Shown here: piece by piece, positions 6,709 to 11,108 of the stretch
Position numbering within the stretch: the first letter of the stretch is position 1
Layout: each line of letters opens with the position of its first letter
NCBI GenBank assembly: GCA_023250495.1
Contig: JAHFAP010000037.1
Location: 6,556-17,663, forward strand
Direction of reading: 5' to 3'
DNA: 11,108 nt
DNA from: Deltaproteobacteria bacterium
Lineage (GTDB): Bacteria; Desulfobacterota; Binatia; UBA9968
Made by a program: the position numbers and the translations under genes
Notes under the pieces: model-generated
What the model was told of the DNA's origin: nothing
The model's input: the letters and a program-made list of their open reading frames with translations, nothing else
Databases searched by the model: none

Positions 6709-7617
6709 TTAGCGGGTTGCCGCCAGGGCCTCGGTTAGCCGCTTGATATTGAGCTCGAAGAGCGACAGGTAGTCCCGTGCCTCCGGATCGCCGGCCACCG
6801 AGGGAAGGAGCGTAACAGCTCGCGCGCCGCTTCGCGCCTCCACCTGGCTCACCACCGAGGCGTTTGAGTAGGGCTCAGCGATCAACAATTTGACCCCTGC
6901 TTCGCGCATCTTTTGGGTGAGAGAGGCGAGGTAGGATGCAGATGGTGGAACCCCGGGAGTGGACTCTACTGCCGCGACGACGGCGAGGCCGAAGCGCTGG
7001 GCAAAATACGGCCAGCTCTCGTGCACCACAACCACCCGCGTACCCCGATAGGGAGCCATGGCCTGTAACCAGCGCGCGAGGCGCGTATCGAGTTGCTCAA
7101 TGAAGTGCTTCCGGTTTGTCTCGAAGTGGGGACGGTCAGCGGGGGCCAGGCGCGCCAGCGCTTTAAGGATTTCCTCGGTGATGGGGCGAGCATTCTCGGG
7201 GTCAAGCCAGTAGTGGGTGTTGCCGAATCCGTGGTGAGGAACGTCCCGCTCCCCCCTGACCCGTGGAGTCTCCGCCTGAAGGAGCTGGATCGTCTTCGAT
7301 GTGTCGAGGTAGTGGGCGCTCCCCAGGGAGAACCGAGGGTCCTTCACCGAGCGAAGCACGCGGGCAAGCCACGGCTCGTGATCCAGGCCGATCCTGACGA
7401 GGAGTGCGGCGTCTTTGAGCTTGGCGAGCTGACCCGGCCTCACCTCAACGAGGTGAGGATCGTGGAGGGGTGGGGCCAGACTTTCTACTTGGACACGGTT
7501 CCCCCCAACGGTCTCTACCAGAGCTTTCAGGTCCGTAGAGGTGGTGACGACGGCAAGCGGACCGCCGCCCCACCCGGGGGCAGCGGCAAAGAGGACGAGA
7601 GCAAGCGGCCGGAGCAC
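6709..7617 (-). CDS. znuA-like: Periplasmic metal-binding protein of a zinc/manganese ABC transporter (ZnuA/TroA-like)
   Basis: This 302-residue cluster A-I solute-binding protein captures a transition metal in the periplasm and passes it to the permease. Likely ligands are H55 (with H52, in HDPHLVEVRP), H135 (NTHYWLDPEN) and H199 (VVHESWPYF). Histidine at the third position is the zinc-type choice; manganese proteins usually have Glu there. The fourth, C-terminal acidic ligand is not obvious; E248 or D277 are candidates. The long His-rich loop of many ZnuA proteins is absent, with only an HH pair at 128-129. The start is GTG (7615-7617), since the frame is closed by the preceding gene's TAG only two codons upstream. 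The signal peptide is short, with hydrophobic residues 5-13. No good Shine-Dalgarno is seen, so translation probably depends on ribosomes finishing the amidase gene. Confidence 0.85.
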   Translation of the reverse strand: MLRPLALVLFAAAPGWGGGPLAVVTTSTDLKALVETVGGNRVQVESLAPPLHDPHLVEVRPGQLAKLKDAALLVRIGLDHEPWLARVLRSVKDPRFSLGSAHYLDTSKTIQLLQAETPRVRGERDVPHHGFGNTHYWLDPENARPITEEILKALARLAPADRPHFETNRKHFIEQLDTRLARWLQAMAPYRGTRVVVVHESWPYFAQRFGLAVVAAVESTPGVPPSASYLASLTQKMREAGVKLLIAEPYSNASVVSQVEARSGARAVTLLPSVAGDPEARDYLSLFELNIKRLTEALAATR

Positions 7618-7620
7618 CTG

Positions 7621-8745
7621 CTACTTCTTCACGAAGATCGACTTGGGGACCATGCAGTGGACCCCTTTACGGACGTCCACCACTTGGGTCACGCGGCAGT
7701 CGGCCACGATGGAGGCGAGATTGTAAGCCTCGTACCGGTCCATAGGGACCATTTTTTGTTTTGAAAGGAAATCAACCGTTTCGCGGACGGCGTTGACCAT
7801 CGCCTTGTTCAGGTCCTCATCGAATCCCATCATGATCCAGTGGGTCTTGGTCTCCATGCGCGGCCAATCGAGCTTCATGTCCTTGCGGACGATCAACTGC
7901 ATCACAATCTCGCGGTACGCGCAATCGAGCGCCGAGAGGCTCACCTCGCCGTTCCCCTGCCGGCAGTGGGCGTCCCCAACCCAGACGAGTCCGCCCTGGA
8001 GGAGGATCGGCATGAAGATGGTGCTTCCCTCCTGGAGCTCGTTGATGTCCATGTTGGAGCCGTTCTTCCAGGGCCGGAGCGTCGAGACCGGCGCCATCGG
8101 ATCCTTGGCCCCGCCCTTGCGCGGTGAGGGATCGTTGGGGTCGATCCCGACGGCCAGCGTACCGGGGAACGGCTGGAGGTCGATTATGATCCCCGGCTTG
8201 AACTCGGTCTGCTTCTTCTCCCAGTCCAGGTAGAAGAACCTCACGAATCCTTCCGGCATCTCAGGGGCGAGGGCGCCGATCGTGGGGAACTCTTTGCCCG
8301 GCAGGTTAAAGACGAAGCCGAAGGCCTTGGGAACGATTTTTAAGATCCTGATCTCCATCACGTCTCCGGGCTCGGCGCCGTTGACATAGATCGGACCGGT
8401 CACGGAGTGAGGGCCGCCACCGGGATTGGCCTTGCGCAGGGCGACGATCTCCTCCATCGTAATCCCTGGCTGGACCTTGTCGTGGGAGTGCATCATAGTC
8501 TCGACCGCGACAGTGTCGCCGGAGCTGACGATCAGCTTAGGAGGCTCCTTGGGGTCGAGCCATCCCCACTGGGTGGTCTCGAGCGTGGCGGGGAGCACGT
8601 GGTACTTTCCTCCCGCCACCGGCAGGACCCGCTGTCGCTTGCCCTCCTCCACCTGCTGGGCTACCACGTAGGGGCCGGCGGCGAACAGCAGGCTAAGAGC
8701 TGAAAGAGCTGTAACAATGAGCGTCTTTCTACTGAAAGTAATCAT
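7621..8745 (-). CDS. Exported acetamidase/formamidase-family protein (FmdA/AmdA-like)
   Basis: The 374-residue protein belongs to the acetamidase/formamidase family, whose members hydrolyse short amides to an acid and ammonia. Family blocks are the MMHSHDK segment (84-90), GPIYVNGAEPGDVMEIRI (117-134), the region DLQPFPGTLAVG (189-200), VGDAHCRQGNGEVSLSALD (256-274) and the C-terminal KGVHCMVPKSIF (360-371). Unlike the usual cytoplasmic enzymes it begins with a clear signal peptide: basic n-region (MITFSRK), hydrophobic residues 9-23, and a likely cut after VVA (27-29). It should therefore act outside the cytoplasm. The ATG at 8745 is chosen because AAAGGAG lies 7 bases upstream and the signal peptide follows at once; the open frame upstream to 8805 looks unrelated. 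The next gene, for a metal-binding protein, starts three bases after the TAG stop in the same frame. Activity on a given amide cannot be predicted. Confidence 0.85.
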   Translation of the reverse strand: MITFSRKTLIVTALSALSLLFAAGPYVVAQQVEEGKRQRVLPVAGGKYHVLPATLETTQWGWLDPKEPPKLIVSSGDTVAVETMMHSHDKVQPGITMEEIVALRKANPGGGPHSVTGPIYVNGAEPGDVMEIRILKIVPKAFGFVFNLPGKEFPTIGALAPEMPEGFVRFFYLDWEKKQTEFKPGIIIDLQPFPGTLAVGIDPNDPSPRKGGAKDPMAPVSTLRPWKNGSNMDINELQEGSTIFMPILLQGGLVWVGDAHCRQGNGEVSLSALDCAYREIVMQLIVRKDMKLDWPRMETKTHWIMMGFDEDLNKAMVNAVRETVDFLSKQKMVPMDRYEAYNLASIVADCRVTQVVDVRKGVHCMVPKSIFVKK

Positions 8746-8752
8746 GGCGTGT

Positions 8753-8759
8753 CTCCTTT
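8753..8759 (-). promoter_or_regulatory. Ribosome-binding site fixing the amidase start
   Basis: AAAGGAG on the minus strand, 7 bases before the ATG at 8745, decides between this start and a longer frame opening at 8805 that lacks such a site and would bury the signal peptide. Confidence 0.8.
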
Positions 8760-8830
8760 CGTTGAAAAATTCACACTTTAAAACGGGAGCGAGAAGCTGG
8801 CACAACTAGAGATGCGGCTGCGACGGAGTG

Positions 8831-8859
8831 ATACTATTTAAAGGAAACGACTTCCGCAA
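8831..8859 (-). promoter_or_regulatory. Weak putative promoter of the amidase/metal-uptake unit
   Basis: On the minus strand TTGCGG (8854-8859) and TAGTAT (8831-8836) are separated by 17 bases. Matches to the -35 and -10 consensus are 3 of 6 and 4 of 6. It lies in the 125-base gap before the amidase, the only gap large enough to hold a promoter for this unit. I saw no clear Zur or MntR palindrome there by eye. Confidence 0.25.
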
Positions 8860-8870
8860 GAGGAAAGTTT

Positions 8871-9821
8871 TTATCGGCCCGCCGGAATCATGGAGAAATC
8901 GAGGAATTTCTGCGGATCGAGGTCGGCCGGGACCGGCCTTTCTTGGCGCAGGACATCCATATACCCGCGCGCAACTTTGGGGTTCAGTCGGCCGTCTTTA
9001 GTCAGCATCGAAATCATGGTCTCGTAAGTCCGCTCCGCTTCGCTGGTGGTCACCTTAAATTTGTCCACAATCATTTTTACCGTCTCGCCACGGTTGGAGC
9101 GCACCCACGAGGCCCCGTCCAGTATCGCGCCGATGGTCCTTTGCACGCGGTCGCGGTTGGTTTTGATTTCCGCCTGCGACGTCATCAGCCCCACGTAGGG
9201 AATATCGACCAGATCGCCAAGAAACATAAACTTCTTGAAACCTACGGAGACCGCCTTGTCATCGAAAGGTGGGGTGAGAACGGCTCCGGCTACCTGGTTG
9301 CTGGTCAGCGCGGCAAAGCTTGAGGCCGTTCCTCCGGTAGAGATGAGCGCCACCTCTTTTTCAGGGATCTCCCATTTTCTCAGAGCGGCCAGGATAAAAT
9401 AGTGAGGCGAGGTGAGGATTCCGGAAATCGCCACTCTCTTTCCGATCAGGTCTTGCGGCTTGTTGATTTCCTTGGACGTCACCAATATCCATGGCGTGCC
9501 GTTGTAGAGATTGAGCACTGTGACAAGAGGGAGACCGGAGACCGCGGCGGAGAGACCGGTGGATACCGAAGGGAAAAAATTGATGTTGCCGTTGATGACC
9601 GCCTGGGGCTGAATGCCGGTGCGCATCTGGATGTATTCGGCTTCGAGCCCGGCCTTCTTGAGCAGCCCTTTTTCCTGGGAAACGTAGAAGGGCATGTAAG
9701 AGAACGCAAGAGAAGGAAAGCCGATACGGATTTTCTGTAGGCTCTCCGCCGATAAGGCTGCGCGCGGCAGGAAGAGCAAAAGTGCAACTGTAATCGTGCG
9801 AGTGAAGCTCTGGAAAATCAT
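8871..9821 (-). CDS. NMT1/THI5-like (SsuA/NrtA-type) ABC transporter solute-binding protein, orphan
   Basis: The 316-residue protein is a periplasmic binding protein of the type used for nitrate, taurine, sulfonates or thiamine precursors. It has a signal peptide with hydrophobic residues 9-18 and a likely cut after ALSA (22-25 region). The mature start (LQKIRIGFPSLAFSYMPFYV, 28-47) is followed by the usual EKGLLKKAGLEAE block (50-62), DLIGKRVAISG (124-134) and a lobe with GTASSFAALTSNQVAGAVL (164-182). The ligand is not predictable. Its ATG (9819-9821) overlaps the stop of the amidohydrolase in an ATGA junction, so the two are translationally coupled; the in-frame codons upstream of this ATG belong to the amidohydrolase coding region. 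No cognate permease or ATPase is nearby, so it either uses a shared transporter or acts as a sensor or carrier. It ends with TAA. Confidence 0.88.
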   Translation of the reverse strand: MIFQSFTRTITVALLLFLPRAALSAESLQKIRIGFPSLAFSYMPFYVSQEKGLLKKAGLEAEYIQMRTGIQPQAVINGNINFFPSVSTGLSAAVSGLPLVTVLNLYNGTPWILVTSKEINKPQDLIGKRVAISGILTSPHYFILAALRKWEIPEKEVALISTGGTASSFAALTSNQVAGAVLTPPFDDKAVSVGFKKFMFLGDLVDIPYVGLMTSQAEIKTNRDRVQRTIGAILDGASWVRSNRGETVKMIVDKFKVTTSEAERTYETMISMLTKDGRLNPKVARGYMDVLRQERPVPADLDPQKFLDFSMIPAGR

Positions 9822-11029
9822 CTTGTAGCCCCGGCTGCCTCTTTGCCCGCCCCTTCCTGCTCCCAATGGCGCCGGGCGACGCTTAAGGCCTGTGGTTCGG
9901 GAAGATTTTTGAGCTGAAAGAAATCGGCGGCGTTTCGACCCAACAATCTTTCCTTTTGAACGAGCGTGAGATCCTTTTGTTCAACGATGTCCTTGACCGA
10001 ATATGGGAAGTGGCAGTCCCAGTGACAGTAGTCGGAGGCGTAGAGAACAGTCCCTGGACCGGAGAAATCCATAACGCGGCTGAGGCCGCTCTCCTCTGAC
10101 TCGCAGGTGAGAACGATCTGATCGCTCCGGATGATCTCGCTCGGCATCCGTTTGAGTTCGGGCATCTGGGGCGCCAGCTTCTCGACGTGCTCGTCCAACC
10201 GCTCCATCCAGTAAGGCAGCCAGCCGGCGCCGCCTTCCATATAGGCGACCTTGAGGCGTGGGAAGCGGTCGAAGACGCCCTCGCCGATCATATGCATCAT
10301 GGCGATCATCAGCTCGAAAGGAAACGCCGTCATGTGCACGTAGACGTACTTGAAGAAGCGGCGGCTTCCCGCGCCCATCACGCCGGAGACGCCGGGGATG
10401 CCGTCATGGCCGGTCTGGGGATGGACGCTGAGCGTCATCCCGATCTCCTGGGCGACCTGGTAGATCGGGTCGAAGAAGGCATCGCCCATGTTTCTTCCGT
10501 AAACGTTCGTCGGCAACATCACCGATGTCGCTCCCGCCTTGGCGAGGCGCTGAAGCTCTTTCACGGCGAGGTCCGGGGCCTGGCAGGGGATCAGGCCGAC
10601 CGCTCTCAGCCGCTTGGGATCGGCCGAGCAGTAATCGAACAGCCAGTCGTTGACCGCGCGGCAGAGGACATCCGCCAGCTCGCCGTTCATGAGACCATTC
10701 ACGGTGAGAGCGATCTGCGTGCCGAAAATAACGGCCACATCGATCCCTTCAAGATCCATATCCTTAAGACGCGGCCCAGGCTCAACCATGCCCGGCCCGC
10801 CCTTGCGCGCCTTGTCCGTCATCGGGCCGGTGACGCCAGGCCCAGGCCCGTGAGTCATCGGCCAGATCCTTCCCTCGAGAAAAGTCCGCGTGTGGCCCCG
10901 TTCATCTTTCACACGACGTGGCGCCCAGGGCCGCCACTTCTCCGGCATGCGCGGGGCGAGATCTACGTCGCCTTCGTTTACGTGCCCGTCAGCGTCGATG
11001 ACCAAAACATTGTCGAGGTTTGTAGCCAT
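9818..11029 (-). CDS. Amidohydrolase family 2 enzyme (metal-dependent, ACMSD-like clade)
   Basis: The 403-residue soluble TIM-barrel enzyme carries the same residue pattern as the enzyme at 3362-4447: D14/H16/E19 in DADGHVNE (12-19), H203 in SVHPQTGH (with H207), H232, E265 in YMEGG and D333 in ASDYCHWD. It has an insertion of about 25 residues (58-82) rich in Gly and Pro (THGPGPGVTGPM) between the first motif and the rest of the barrel, which may shape the active-site entrance. The C-terminus is longer by about 25 residues and Ala/Gly-rich. The reaction is probably hydrolysis or decarboxylation of a cyclic or aromatic acid, with unknown substrate. GGGAGAG (plus 11036-11042) 6 bases upstream supports the ATG at 11029. 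Its end overlaps the start of the solute-binding gene by 4 bases, which suggests that the binding protein handles the substrate or a related compound. Confidence 0.87.
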   Translation of the reverse strand: MATNLDNVLVIDADGHVNEGDVDLAPRMPEKWRPWAPRRVKDERGHTRTFLEGRIWPMTHGPGPGVTGPMTDKARKGGPGMVEPGPRLKDMDLEGIDVAVIFGTQIALTVNGLMNGELADVLCRAVNDWLFDYCSADPKRLRAVGLIPCQAPDLAVKELQRLAKAGATSVMLPTNVYGRNMGDAFFDPIYQVAQEIGMTLSVHPQTGHDGIPGVSGVMGAGSRRFFKYVYVHMTAFPFELMIAMMHMIGEGVFDRFPRLKVAYMEGGAGWLPYWMERLDEHVEKLAPQMPELKRMPSEIIRSDQIVLTCESEESGLSRVMDFSGPGTVLYASDYCHWDCHFPYSVKDIVEQKDLTLVQKERLLGRNAADFFQLKNLPEPQALSVARRHWEQEGAGKEAAGATR

Positions 11030-11076
11030 GGTTTTCTCTCCCGCTCTTGTCTGATTCTGCTCCTGACTTCGAGGAG

Positions 11077-11105
11077 AACATAGTCGTTCTTTCCAGCCGT
11101 GTCAA
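11077..11105 (-). promoter_or_regulatory. Putative sigma-70 promoter of the amidohydrolase/solute-binding operon
   Basis: On the minus strand a perfect TTGACA (11100-11105), an ideal 17-base spacer and TATGTT (11077-11082, 4 of 6 matches) lie about 48 bases before the ATG at 11029. Transcription would begin near 11070. This is the best promoter in the window. Confidence 0.55.
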
Positions 11106-11108
11106 AGC

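Noticed and set aside
8846..8870. Possible terminator hairpin after the solute-binding gene
   Set aside because: The imperfect ACTTtCC/GGAAGT stem has a bulge, and the following sequence is only mildly T-rich, so it is too weak to call.
10187..11083. Plus-strand open frame of 298 codons
   Set aside because: It is antisense to the second amidohydrolase, with His/Arg-rich composition typical of a shadow frame and no start signals.

Overview
All genes in this 11.1 kb window lie on the minus strand, so transcription runs from high to low coordinates. The genes are tightly packed. The longest stretches without a gene are about 335-510, 5238-5383 and 8746-8870, all under 300 bases. I saw no tRNA, rRNA, CRISPR array, insertion sequence or origin. 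The mix of metal-dependent amidohydrolase-2 paralogues, an orphan NMT1/THI5-like binding protein, an exported acetamidase-like protein and a stand-alone secretin-like protein, in a fairly GC-rich background, suggests an uncultivated soil or sediment bacterium of the Rokubacteria / NC10 / Tectomicrobia / former Deltaproteobacteria type. That placement is inference only; no marker gene is present.

Region 1 (11108-8871) opens with a strong sigma-70-like promoter at the right edge. An amidohydrolase-2 enzyme (9818-11029) follows, overlapping by an ATGA junction a periplasmic NMT1/THI5-like solute-binding protein (8871-9821). No permease or ATPase for this binding protein is in the window.

Region 2 (8870-5384) holds an exported acetamidase/formamidase-like protein (7621-8745). 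Three bases after its stop codon comes a GTG-started zinc/manganese binding protein (6709-7617), and then an ABC-3 metal permease with an unusual C-terminal extension (5384-6676). The ATPase usually encoded with these two transporter genes is absent.

Region 3 (5383-1218) looks like one operon. It encodes a short secretin-like exported protein (4470-5237), a second amidohydrolase-2 enzyme (3362-4447), a TLC-type ATP/ADP-carrier-like membrane protein (1943-3328) and a maleate isomerase-like enzyme (1218-1931). Gaps are 11-33 bases and several ribosome sites are strong. The two enzymes hint at breakdown of a carboxylic or aromatic compound, but the substrate cannot be read from sequence.

Region 4 (1217-1) carries an unusual protein made of two RadC N-terminal helix-hairpin-helix modules with no catalytic JAB/MPN domain (511-1149). 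Next is a promoter and the first 111 codons of an unrecognised protein running off the left edge (1-334).

No complete known defence or mobile system is visible. The most unusual items are the double RadC-N protein, the metal-uptake unit joined to an exported amidase but lacking its ATPase, the permease extension, and the half-size secretin-like protein.
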